From Candidatus Babeliales bacterium (lineage in GTDB: Bacteria > Babelota > Babeliae > Babelales > JABDEC01): 64,000 nucleotides of DNA. Under the pieces are notes generated by a model. It saw only the letters and a program-made list of their open reading frames with translations. It was not told the origin of the DNA and searched no databases. The stretch covers positions 5,447 through 69,446 of the forward strand of contig JARLHJ010000034.1 of the NCBI GenBank assembly GCA_031292305.1, read 5' to 3'. This document shows, piece after piece, positions 26,255 to 33,798 of this stretch; the stretch's first letter is position 1, and the number at the start of each line of letters is the position of its first letter. The translations under genes were made by a program, and so were the position numbers.

Positions 26255-27652
26255 ATGATAGGTTATGATACAATAATTGCTCAATGCACTCCAAAAGGCA
26301 GTGGTGCAATTGCTTTGTTGCGCATTTCTGGCCTGCAAGCTTTTGAAGTTGCTAATAAATTTAGTCAATTAGCTTCAAAAGAAAAAATCAGTGATGTGCA
26401 ATCGCATACTATTCATTATGGTCAAATTTTAGATTTAAATAATGAAGTAGTTGATCAAGTAATGTTTATAGTAATGAGAGGTCCTCGAACTTTTACTGGC
26501 GAAAATGTTATAGAAATAACATGTCATAATAATCCATTTATTATTGAAAAAATTATATCATTATCTATAGAAAATGGCGCTCGATTAGCGCAGCCAGGCG
26601 AATTTGCAAAACGATCATTTTTAAATGGTAAAATTGATCTTATAGAAGCAGAAGCCATAAATGAACTTTTAAATGCACATACACAGGAAGCTTTAAAAAA
26701 ATCTCTTTCAAATTTAGAAGGTAGTTTTTCTAATTTCATTCAAAAAATAGAAATAAAATTAATGCATTGCTTAGCATTATGTAATGCTAGTTTTGAATTT
26801 TTGGACGATGAAATCGAATTTGAATTGCAAATAAAAGATGAACTATCTCATATTTTACAAGATATAACTGCGCTCAAAAAAACTTTTAATAAAAGACAAC
26901 AAATAAAAGAGGGGATACGAATTGCTTTAATTGGCTCTGTCAATGCGGGCAAATCTTCTTTATTTAATGCGTTGTTAAGCAAAGAGCGTGCAATTGTAAG
27001 TAGCATTGCCGGCACCACGCGTGATTCTATTGAAGCGGGTGTTTTTACTTCTGATTATTATATGACATTAGTGGACACTGCTGGTTTGCGACAAACGCAA
27101 GACGTTATTGAACAACAGGGCATTAAGCGTTCATTAGATGAAGCTGCTACTGCTGATATTATTTTATTAGTGATTGATGGTTCTCGTGAAGTTACTTCTC
27201 AAGAAGTTGAGATATATTCAAAAATTCTTTTTGACTATCCTGACAAAGTAATTACTGTTATTAACAAAAGCGATTTGATAAATAAATTTTCCTCTTGCAC
27301 CCTTCGCCCTGAAGGAAGCGAGTTTAAGAGCGAACTTGAAGGGTCAGTCCAAATCTCCTCCAAAACAAAAACAAACATAAATGTGCTAGAAGAAAAAATA
27401 GCACAAAAAATAACAAATTTATTTGGCAGCAACAACTCGCCATTTTTATTAAATCAAAGACAATTTAATTTATTGCTCGAATTTGAACGTTCGCTTTTCA
27501 CAATTCAAGAAATGTTTACAAATCAAATAGAATACGAACTGCTTTCAATTCACATAAATGAAGCGCTTGCAAGTATTTCAGAACTTACAGGTAAGACTAT
27601 TAGTGAAAAAAGTATGGATACAATTTTTAAAGAATTCTGCGTCGGAAAATAA
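26255..27652 (+). CDS. mnmE: tRNA modification GTPase MnmE
   Basis: This 465-residue protein, with MnmG, makes the 5-carboxymethylaminomethyl group on wobble uridine. It has the N-terminal tetrahydrofolate-binding domain (TIIAQCTPKGSGAIALLRISG) and helical domain. The GTPase motifs are GSVNAGKSS, DTAGLR and NKSD. The C-terminal CVGK matches the catalytic C(I/V/L)GK. Residues 349-364 (TLRPEGSEFKSELEGS), after NKSD, are encoded by a palindromic repeat that also occurs between genes elsewhere in this window (27299-27344). MnmG is not in the window. Confidence 0.95.
   Translation: MIGYDTIIAQCTPKGSGAIALLRISGLQAFEVANKFSQLASKEKISDVQSHTIHYGQILDLNNEVVDQVMFIVMRGPRTFTGENVIEITCHNNPFIIEKIISLSIENGARLAQPGEFAKRSFLNGKIDLIEAEAINELLNAHTQEALKKSLSNLEGSFSNFIQKIEIKLMHCLALCNASFEFLDDEIEFELQIKDELSHILQDITALKKTFNKRQQIKEGIRIALIGSVNAGKSSLFNALLSKERAIVSSIAGTTRDSIEAGVFTSDYYMTLVDTAGLRQTQDVIEQQGIKRSLDEAATADIILLVIDGSREVTSQEVEIYSKILFDYPDKVITVINKSDLINKFSSCTLRPEGSEFKSELEGSVQISSKTKTNINVLEEKIAQKITNLFGSNNSPFLLNQRQFNLLLEFERSLFTIQEMFTNQIEYELLSIHINEALASISELTGKTISEKSMDTIFKEFCVGK
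27299..27344 (+). repeat. palindromic repeat inserted in frame in mnmE
   Basis: ACCCTTC (27299-27305) and GAAGGGT (27338-27344) are inverted ends of a 46-base element. Its interior (TTCGCCCTGAAGGAAGCGAG) and right side (GAACTTGAAG) match the intergenic copies at 61842-61880 and 61894-61939. It stays open in the MnmE frame, like the Rickettsia palindromic elements found inside genes. Confidence 0.6.
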
Positions 27653-27721
27653 ATTACTATTCTAATCTAGGATTTAGAGTTTAAGTCTATTTACTTGTCT
27701 ATAAAAGTTTTACACAAAGTT

Positions 27722-28213
27722 TCATGACTGTTGAATTGCAAGAATTTGGTCAATTTCATTAATTCTCTCTTGTGCAGCAAATCTAATAATAGAACTTGAG
27801 TTTGCCGCCTGTTGATAAAAGGCTTTTGCTGTTTGATAGTCTAGATGATGAAAATCTAATTCGCCTAAATAATAATTAACCCAGATATTCCATATTGAAC
27901 CTTCAGGATCGTATTGTTCGTTTGCTTCTTGAAAACTACCTTCATCATAATATGTATCTGCGAGTATAGAATGTATATGTGTCACTTGTTCTTGTGTAGG
28001 ATCTAAATCAAGCAGTGGCAATAATATTTGACGTGTTCTAACAAAATCACGGTTTACCATATACATATTATTAGCAAAATCTATTAATTCATCAATATTT
28101 TCAGCTGGCTGAGCAATTGCATCATGTTCTGCATTATTATTTTGTCTTTGTGCATAAGCAACCAAGTTGCCATTTAGGCATATCGTAAGAAACATAACTA
28201 TTATTTTAAACAA
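27722..28213 (-). CDS. secreted TPR-like protein
   Basis: This 163-residue protein has a signal peptide (MFKIIVMFLTICLNGNLVAYAQ), an acidic linker, and then helical pairs with TPR-like spacing. Examples are IHSILADTYYDEGSFQEANEQY and NYYLGELDFHHLDYQTAKAFYQQAA. TPR proteins scaffold other proteins, and in this organism it would act in the periplasm or beyond. No specific family is recognised. It is convergent with mnmE. Confidence 0.6.
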   Translation of the reverse strand: MFKIIVMFLTICLNGNLVAYAQRQNNNAEHDAIAQPAENIDELIDFANNMYMVNRDFVRTRQILLPLLDLDPTQEQVTHIHSILADTYYDEGSFQEANEQYDPEGSIWNIWVNYYLGELDFHHLDYQTAKAFYQQAANSSSIIRFAAQERINEIDQILAIQQS

Positions 28214-28361
28214 TTTATTCTCCTCAAATATTAAAAATTCATGATTTTTTAAGTATAACCCAGTTGATTATGAAAAATCAACGCTTTTTTCAATTTGAAA
28301 CTAGTCTCTTTGATAAAATTTGCTTTAAAAAAAGGGAGTGTTTTTATTTATTTACAAATGG

Positions 28362-28391
28362 TTGATATTTAATCTCTGGATTTGTTAACCT
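28362..28391 (+). promoter_or_regulatory. promoter-like cassette upstream of the cysteine-rich pair
   Basis: TTGATA (28362-28367) and TAACCT (28386-28391) are 18 bp apart. The spacer and flanks (TTGAT-TTTA ... ATTTGTTA) resemble the cassettes at 29380 and 29683, so this appears to be a third, more diverged member. Confidence 0.4.
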
Positions 28392-28419
28392 GTGATTAGA
28401 TATTAAATATGAGGTTGTT

Positions 28420-28887
28420 ATGAAGAAGTTATTAATATTGTTAGCGATTTTATTCCTATATTTTCAAACAAAGCCCTTTGGATCAAAGAAATTCTCAAAG
28501 AGCCCAGATGGAACTTTTTGGTGCAGGGATAGAGTAAATCACCCAGGAAGGCAATGTTGCAAATATGTAAGTGAAGAACTTATAACTGCGCCAAAAATAT
28601 TAGCAAGTAAAAGTGGAAAAATTAATGTTATAGATCGTGGCTTTGGTTCTCAGTGTGACTTAAATTGTGTTTGTAAGGTACCAGAAAAAAAATGTATAAA
28701 TAATCAGGATTGCAAAACTCAAGGTAAAGGTTTTATTTGCCGTGATAAAAAGGGAAATAAAAAATGCCAGCTGCCTTGTGCAAAAGATATCGAATGTGTT
28801 AAAAAATTTGGTGCTGAATATGGTTGTCAAAATGGTTTTTGTTCACAGCTAAAAATTACAAAGGTTAAAGGGAAGGGTGATTCATGA
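28420..28887 (+). CDS. cysteine-rich secreted protein, paralog 1
   Basis: This 155-residue protein has a signal-like start (MKKLLILLAILFLYFQTKP) and 14 cysteines in the mature part, an even number that suits disulfide bonding. The motif FWCRDRVNHPGRQCC is shared with the next gene (NYCRNRESHPGRQCC). Later spacing such as CINNQDCKTQGKGFIC and CAKDIECVKKFGAEYGC looks like small repeated disulfide-rich modules, reminiscent of eukaryotic extracellular domains. No family is assigned. The stop overlaps the next start (ATGA), so the two are co-translated. Confidence 0.7.
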   Translation: MKKLLILLAILFLYFQTKPFGSKKFSKSPDGTFWCRDRVNHPGRQCCKYVSEELITAPKILASKSGKINVIDRGFGSQCDLNCVCKVPEKKCINNQDCKTQGKGFICRDKKGNKKCQLPCAKDIECVKKFGAEYGCQNGFCSQLKITKVKGKGDS

Positions 28888-29366
28888 AGAATGCATTGCT
28901 AAGTATGATCGTAACGATCGTTAGTATTTCATCAGGATTGCATGGAGTTGGGCCCAAGCTATTTGTAAAAGAAGGTTGGAACTATTGCAGAAACAGAGAA
29001 TCACATCCAGGACGACAATGTTGTTATTCAGTAGGTGCTTCACCATTAGAAATTCCAGCTTTAGGTGCAGTAAATTCAAATTTACGGGAAATAACAGGTT
29101 ATGGTTCAGACTGTTGGACAACATGTGAATGTAATACTATTTTACCAGCAGCTACATGTAGATTAGCTAAAGAATGTGCTCAAAAAGTTGGGCCATATTT
29201 TCTTTGTCATAAAGGTCAATGTAAATTTAGATGTTTAACTAATGATGATTGTAATGCACATTTTGGCAAGGGATATGAATGTCTTTGTGGTGAATATAAT
29301 AAACAGACTTCAAGTTGTAAAAATAACGATCATTTTTGTGTACCAAAAAAAGTACCCACCAAGTAA
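28884..29366 (+). CDS. cysteine-rich secreted protein, paralog 2
   Basis: This 160-residue paralog of the preceding gene has a hydrophobic start (ALLSMIVTIVSISSGLHGVG) and 16 cysteines. Conserved features are HPGRQCC, then YGSDCWTTCECN (paralog 1: FGSQCDLNCVCK), and the tandem CRLAKECAQKVGPYFLC and CLTNDDCNAHFGKGYEC modules. It must be oxidised outside the cytoplasm. A role as a secreted ligand or toxin-like protein is possible but unproven. It starts within the stop of its partner. Confidence 0.7.
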   Translation: MKNALLSMIVTIVSISSGLHGVGPKLFVKEGWNYCRNRESHPGRQCCYSVGASPLEIPALGAVNSNLREITGYGSDCWTTCECNTILPAATCRLAKECAQKVGPYFLCHKGQCKFRCLTNDDCNAHFGKGYECLCGEYNKQTSSCKNNDHFCVPKKVPTK

Positions 29367-29379
29367 ATAATTCAAACTG

Positions 29380-29438
29380 TTGATTTTTAGTATTTAAATT
29401 TGTTATTCTAGAGGCATATATATTTCAGGGTGAAATAT
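29380..29438 (+). promoter_or_regulatory. duplicated promoter plus hairpin cassette, copy 1
   Basis: TTGATT (29380-29385) and TATTCT (29404-29409), 18 bp apart, form a sigma70-like promoter. Ten bases on, ATATTTCA (29420-29427) and TGAAATAT (29431-29438) form a perfect hairpin with a three-base loop. The arrangement recurs at 29683-29741 with nearly the same sequence, each time before a tiny secreted-peptide gene. Confidence 0.6.
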
Positions 29439-29465
29439 GACTTTAATAACGAATTAGGAGATTTT

Positions 29466-29660
29466 ATGAAGAAATTAGTATTGTTTATTTTAAGCTTAGT
29501 ATCATCTGTCTTAGTAAACGCAAAACCAGGAGAAACTGCATCATTGTTTACTAAAAAAGGTACTGCAAAAGTTACTCCAGTACGTTCGGTCTATGCATCT
29601 CATGCAGCACACACTGATGCTGTGGCGCCTATTGTTACAACAAGTAAAACCTCACATTAA
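29466..29660 (+). CDS. tiny secreted peptide, unknown (64 aa)
   Basis: The start is the ATG six bases after TAGGAG; an in-frame ATG at 29430 lies inside the upstream hairpin and is rejected. The product is a signal peptide (MKKLVLFILSLVSSVLVNA) plus about 45 mature residues rich in Ala, Thr, Lys, Val and His. There is no Cys. No family is recognised. The strong ribosome site, the conserved upstream cassette and the signal peptide argue for a real, possibly abundant product. Confidence 0.6.
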   Translation: MKKLVLFILSLVSSVLVNAKPGETASLFTKKGTAKVTPVRSVYASHAAHTDAVAPIVTTSKTSH

Positions 29661-29682
29661 GACATACTATTAATTCAGACTG

Positions 29683-29741
29683 TTGATTTTTAATATTTAA
29701 ATTTGTTATTCTAGAAACTGAGATATTTCAATGTGAAATAT
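29683..29741 (+). promoter_or_regulatory. duplicated promoter plus hairpin cassette, copy 2
   Basis: TTGATT (29683-29688) and TATTCT (29707-29712), 18 bp apart, are followed by ATATTTCA (29723-29730) and TGAAATAT (29734-29741) with a three-base loop. The region ACTGTTGATTTTTA-TATTTAAATTTGTTATTCTAGA is almost identical to copy 1, while the genes that follow differ. Confidence 0.6.
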
Positions 29742-29763
29742 TAGTATAAAAAAGGAGGTTTTT

Positions 29764-29979
29764 ATGAAAAAGTTATTATTTACAGGTTTAGTTCTATTGT
29801 CTGTAGCGTCTGTGTCTGCTAAAGGTCACAAAAAAGTATGTTCTGATTTCTCAAAACATATCCACACAGTAGTAGGTGTTAAAGCTACAGGTAAACATAA
29901 TGAAAAAGGCGGTTTAACTAACGCTGAGTACGATAACTGTGTAAAAACAGGTAAGGCAACTGTTACCTTAGCTAAGTAA
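29764..29979 (+). CDS. tiny secreted peptide, unknown (71 aa)
   Basis: This gene has a near-perfect ribosome site (AAAAAGGAGG). The product has a textbook signal peptide (MKKLLFTGLVLLSVASVSA) and a 51-residue basic mature part with two Cys (KKVCSDFSK and YDNCVKTG), which could form one disulfide. No family is recognised. It is followed by a clear hairpin terminator and preceded by the promoter-hairpin cassette, so it looks like a well-expressed single gene. Confidence 0.65.
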   Translation: MKKLLFTGLVLLSVASVSAKGHKKVCSDFSKHIHTVVGVKATGKHNEKGGLTNAEYDNCVKTGKATVTLAK

Positions 29980-29987
29980 AATAATAT

Positions 29988-30016
29988 AATTGGGGCTAGC
30001 ATTACTAGCCCCAATT
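29988..30016. terminator. hairpin terminator between convergent genes
   Basis: AATTGGGGCTAG (29988-29999) pairs with CTAGCCCCAATT (30005-30016), a 12-bp perfect stem with a five-base loop. It lies between the small peptide gene and the OmpA-like lipoprotein gene and can serve both strands. Confidence 0.75.
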
Positions 30017-30032
30017 GTAAGTTTAATCTTTT

Positions 30033-30626
30033 TTAATCACTCAAAATTTCGGTTTCGACACGTCTATTAGGTGCTTGGCCTTCAATGCCTTCAGCATCAG
30101 TAACGCGATTAGAATCTCCAAAACCTACAGCTTTTACTTGATTTGCTGGAACGCCTGCATTTTCATAGTTTTTTGCTATTCTATGAGCACGTTCTTGTGA
30201 TAATGTGTAATTATATTCTTTATTCTTTGCAATTTTGCAAGAATGTCCTTTGCAAACTACTTTTGAATTTTTATTATTTCTTAACTTATCTTTAACCAAC
30301 TTAGAATTTTCGTTTATTTTAGCCTTTTGTTCTGGTCTAATTTTTGAACTGTTATAGTCAAATTGTATTGTTTTGCCGCGTTCTTGTGGTCTTTCTTGTA
30401 AGCTGTCTAAAGAAATTTCATCATCTGAGCCTGAATTGTCAGATTCAAAGACATTTACATTAGAATCGTCTTCTAATACAAATTCTTCAGCATCTTCGCT
30501 AAATAGTTGTCCATTTTTTTTATTAGCATATGTTGTTTTTTTAGATGTAGTTGTACCACATTTTTTCTTAAAACAAGCAGGAATTGTAATACTAATTAGT
30601 AATATTAGTGCAAAAACTTTTTTCAC
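30033..30626 (-). CDS. OmpA/Pal-family lipoprotein
   Basis: This 197-residue protein has a lipoprotein signal (LILLISITIPAC, lipobox Cys at residue 18), an acidic Ser/Asp linker to about residue 90, and a C-terminal OmpA-like peptidoglycan-binding domain. Visible marks are IQFDYNSSKIRPEQ, LSQERAHRIAKNYENAGV, AVGFGDSNRV and PNRRVETEI, matching the family's (N)RRVE end. It would anchor the outer membrane to peptidoglycan. No tol genes are adjacent, so calling it Pal itself is not justified. Confidence 0.85.
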   Translation of the reverse strand: MKKVFALILLISITIPACFKKKCGTTTSKKTTYANKKNGQLFSEDAEEFVLEDDSNVNVFESDNSGSDDEISLDSLQERPQERGKTIQFDYNSSKIRPEQKAKINENSKLVKDKLRNNKNSKVVCKGHSCKIAKNKEYNYTLSQERAHRIAKNYENAGVPANQVKAVGFGDSNRVTDAEGIEGQAPNRRVETEILSD

Positions 30627-30817
30627 CCTAGCTCCTCTATGATGTTTAAATTTAACTTTTTAAAAGAATCTATACACTTTTACCACATTTTTTTCATGTT
30701 TTCCAGCTAATATTACTATTTTCTATTAATCAATCTAATTAATGAGCTATACTATAGATATATAAAAAATTAATTTTGAAAAATAAAATTTAAAAAAATG
30801 TTAAAAGCGGAGTGTTT

Positions 30818-32332
30818 ATGTCAAAGTTTATGAAAAAGATTCTTATTAATAAGAATCCGTGGGAAACAAGGGCAGCAATTCTAAGAAATAATAAATTACT
30901 TAATGTGTTTTTTTCTTCACATTCAGTAAAAATATTAGAACGTTGTTTTTTTAAAGGTGTAGTGACTAAGGTTTTACCAGGTATACAAACAGCTTTTGTA
31001 GATATAGGCCAAGAACGATCAGGTTTTTTACATATAACAGAAATAGATAGAGATTTGGCTGTTTCTAGAATGTTAGATACAGTGCAACTAGAAGATTCAG
31101 AAGTTAAAGAAATTAAAAGACATACTCCTTTAGATATTGGTAAAATTTTTAAAGAAGGCGAGCCAGTTTTAGTTCAGGTAAGCAAAGAGCCTATTTATGA
31201 AAAAGGGGCTAAGCTAACTACCTGTTTTACTTTACCAGGCAGATTCATAGTTTTGATGCCAAATATACCAAGAGTAGGTATTTCTAAGAAAATTGAAGAT
31301 AAAGATGAAAAACAAAGACTTAAAGACTTAGTAAAAAGTTTATTGCCAGAAGGCATGGGCGCAATTATAAGAACATCATCAGATAAAATGAGTGAAAAAG
31401 AAATATCAAAAGATGTAGCTTTTTTAGTAGGTACATGGAACTCAATTTTAGAAAAATACAATAAAGCAAAAAATACAGAAAAAGTGTATGAAGATATCCC
31501 GCTATCATTACAGATAGTTAGAGATAACTTAGATGATGATATTGAAGAAGTTTTAATTGATGATAGAGATTTACAACATAAGGTTTATAAATTTGTACAA
31601 GGTATAGCACCAAATTATAGTCATAAAATAAGATTTTGGGAAAGTCCACCAAGTTTATTTGAATACTATGATGTAGAAAAGCAGATAGAAGGCGCATTGC
31701 ACAAAAAAGTATCATTAAAATCTGGTAGTTCAATAATAGTTGAATCTACAGAAGCTATGACTGTTATTGATGTTAACACTGGTAAGTTTATTGGTAAAAG
31801 TAATTTAGAAGATACTATTCTACAGACTAATCTAGAAGCTTCAGAAGAGATTGTAAGACAACTAAGACTTCGCAATATTGGTGGTTTAATAGTTATAGAT
31901 TTTATTGATATGGCAACACCTGCCAATAGACAAAAACTTTTCACTTTCTTTGAACAAACCCTTAAAGAACAGGATAAGTTTCAATCGGTTGTTCTTAAAG
32001 TATCTGAATTTGGGTTATTGCAGATGACAAGAAAGCGTTCAGGTAAGACGCTAATTCAACAGCTCATGGATACTTGTTATACATGTTGTGGTCTTGGTGT
32101 TGTTAAAACGGTACGCACTATTGCTTATGCGATATTAATTAAGTTTAAAGATGAATTTAAATCTGCAAAATCTAAAAATGTAGCTTTAATTGTAAATCCT
32201 GCAATTTTCCAATTTCTTTCTCATATTGAATTCAATTCAATACTAGAATTAGAAAAACTATATGGCGGAAAAATTACTCTTAATTCTAAGAATGATCTTG
32301 AATTGAGTGAATATAAAATGGAAGTTCAATAG
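30818..32332 (+). CDS. rng: ribonuclease G/E family endoribonuclease
   Basis: This 504-residue protein is the size of RNase G rather than full RNase E. It starts at the ATG five bases after GCGGAG; a GTG two codons upstream is rejected. It has an S1-type domain (GVVTKVLPGIQTAFVDIGQ; GFLH), catalytic acidic residues in TVIDVNTGKFIG and IVIDFIDM, and a Zn-link-like CYTCCGLG. The enzymes use CPxCxG, so the usual Pro is Tyr here. It cuts single-stranded AU-rich RNA in rRNA maturation and mRNA decay. The C-terminal scaffold of RNase E is absent. Confidence 0.93.
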   Translation: MSKFMKKILINKNPWETRAAILRNNKLLNVFFSSHSVKILERCFFKGVVTKVLPGIQTAFVDIGQERSGFLHITEIDRDLAVSRMLDTVQLEDSEVKEIKRHTPLDIGKIFKEGEPVLVQVSKEPIYEKGAKLTTCFTLPGRFIVLMPNIPRVGISKKIEDKDEKQRLKDLVKSLLPEGMGAIIRTSSDKMSEKEISKDVAFLVGTWNSILEKYNKAKNTEKVYEDIPLSLQIVRDNLDDDIEEVLIDDRDLQHKVYKFVQGIAPNYSHKIRFWESPPSLFEYYDVEKQIEGALHKKVSLKSGSSIIVESTEAMTVIDVNTGKFIGKSNLEDTILQTNLEASEEIVRQLRLRNIGGLIVIDFIDMATPANRQKLFTFFEQTLKEQDKFQSVVLKVSEFGLLQMTRKRSGKTLIQQLMDTCYTCCGLGVVKTVRTIAYAILIKFKDEFKSAKSKNVALIVNPAIFQFLSHIEFNSILELEKLYGGKITLNSKNDLELSEYKMEVQ

Positions 32333-32350
32333 TTTTGGCTATTGAACTTC
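32321..32350. terminator. 12-bp hairpin overlapping the rng stop
   Basis: GAAGTTCAATAG (32321-32332, which includes the rng stop codon) pairs perfectly with CTATTGAACTTC (32339-32350) around a six-base loop. It lies between rng and a convergent gene. A T-run is lacking. Confidence 0.6.
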
Positions 32351-32357
32351 TAGGTAA

Positions 32358-33104
32358 TTATCTTGACTGTGATTCAATGAATAATTCAGCTGATCTTGGA
32401 TTGTTTTGTGCTATTTGTTGTCTTGCATCAATATAAACTTGGGTTTGATTTTGCAATCCTTCTTTAAATTTTTCCCACTCTGTTTTTTGTTTTTTTCTTC
32501 TAAGAATTTTTGAAATTGATTTTGATAGTTTTTCTTCTGTAAGATTGTTTGTTAAAAATTTAAGTGTTGCATCACCAGCTATTTCAAGCTGTTTTGCTAT
32601 TTTTAGTGTAAAGAGGAAACCTATAAAACCGAATGTTATATAAGACATTGCCTTAACTGGGTTGGTGTCGAATATTTCATAACCTTTATAGATTGCAAAG
32701 CCAAATATTGCAGTTAATACAGATATATTTCTTACATCGATTAATGTCTGTGTAAATGTGTTACTAAAAATATTTGACACATTTTGAGCTGTAATTTCCC
32801 CACGAGTTAATAATTTTTGAGAACTGTTATCAAATATTTGATCTGTCCCTGTTAATAAAGCAGAAGTGAGCTTAGCAACGTGTGCAGCAACTTTTAGACT
32901 ACCTTCAGTACAATCGGCAGGGAATTTCTCAAGAATTCCAGGTAAAGCCCCTAAGTTTGCAGGAATTAATATTTTTGTGTCTGAGCTATTAGCTACTGGA
33001 TTACCTTCAGCTAGATTTAGAAAGCTTTGAGGTAACATATGTTCTAGGGAATGCAAACTATAATTTAAAAATAATAATATTAATACGATAATTTTTTTAT
33101 ACAT
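32358..33104 (-). CDS. exported protein with two membrane segments, unknown
   Basis: This 248-residue protein has a signal-like N-terminus (IIVLILLFLNYSLHSLE), a Ser/Ala-rich stretch, and two hydrophobic helices around residues 130-170 (ISVLTAIFGFAIYKGYEIF; AMSYITFGFIGFLFTLKIA). A basic helical tail follows (RRKKQKTEWEKFKEGLQNQ). No family is recognised. It ends 4 bases after the start region of the next minus-strand gene upstream (33108-33626), with which it probably forms an operon. Confidence 0.55.
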   Translation of the reverse strand: MYKKIIVLILLFLNYSLHSLEHMLPQSFLNLAEGNPVANSSDTKILIPANLGALPGILEKFPADCTEGSLKVAAHVAKLTSALLTGTDQIFDNSSQKLLTRGEITAQNVSNIFSNTFTQTLIDVRNISVLTAIFGFAIYKGYEIFDTNPVKAMSYITFGFIGFLFTLKIAKQLEIAGDATLKFLTNNLTEEKLSKSISKILRRKKQKTEWEKFKEGLQNQTQVYIDARQQIAQNNPRSAELFIESQSR

Positions 33105-33107
33105 ATT

Positions 33108-33626
33108 TTATACCTTCTTATAGTTGTAAATTAGATTAAATATTTCCTTACTTAAAACAGTTCTAGATACTTCTTTATGAAAGCATGCAACTAGTATAGA
33201 GATCAAGCTGACTCCACCATATTTTTTATTATAAATATATGTTAATATTGGATTGCCCGCCAGTGAGACTAATGAAGCAAATAAGAACTTGCTACGCATA
33301 GGCGTCTTTTTTATCAAAAATGCACGTGCTGAAATAATAGTAAAAATAGCTGATGTAATTAGTAAAACCATGCCATTGGCATTAGATTTCCATTCTTTTT
33401 TCCAACTCTTTAAGACCTTGTCCATTCCTTTTATTACAAGTTCATTATCTTTTGGTGTGTCTGAAGAATTAGGAATAAAAACACGACCCCTGCTTTTTTG
33501 GGTATTAATTTGGTCAATCTCTTTATGTACATCCCCTAATGCAGTGTTTAAACCTGCAAATGGGTCTTTTTCTGCACCAAAGCAGCTGGCGAATATAAAA
33601 AGCGATAATAATAGTTTTTTTATCAT
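33108..33626 (-). CDS. exported protein with membrane segments, unknown
   Basis: This 172-residue protein has a signal peptide (MIKKLLLSLFIFASCFGAE), a polar region to about residue 80, and then two or three hydrophobic segments (NGMVLLITSAIFTIISARAF; FLFASLVSLAGNPILTYIY; GGVSLISILVACF). The layout of soluble N-terminal part, helix pair and short tail resembles its downstream neighbour, although the sequences are not clearly related. Function unknown. Confidence 0.55.
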   Translation of the reverse strand: MIKKLLLSLFIFASCFGAEKDPFAGLNTALGDVHKEIDQINTQKSRGRVFIPNSSDTPKDNELVIKGMDKVLKSWKKEWKSNANGMVLLITSAIFTIISARAFLIKKTPMRSKFLFASLVSLAGNPILTYIYNKKYGGVSLISILVACFHKEVSRTVLSKEIFNLIYNYKKV

Positions 33627-33798
33627 TTTTAACCTTCCAATTTATTAATCTATTTAAAGTTTAACAGATTTAAAACAAATTTCAAGTGAGATTTTGGGTT
33701 AAATTCCATCTGAAACTTAATAATTTAAATTTTATGATCGTTAAATTTCTGATATATTAGATTAATCGACAAGTTTTTAACATTTCTGGAGTACAAAA

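Noticed and set aside
25866-26368. Two long minus-strand frames opposite the Jag-like gene
   Set aside because: The Asn/Pro-rich (AAT, CCN) sequence gives stop-free antisense frames of low-complexity Leu/Gly or Ile/Val; the plus-strand Jag_N domain and spacing to mnmE are convincing.
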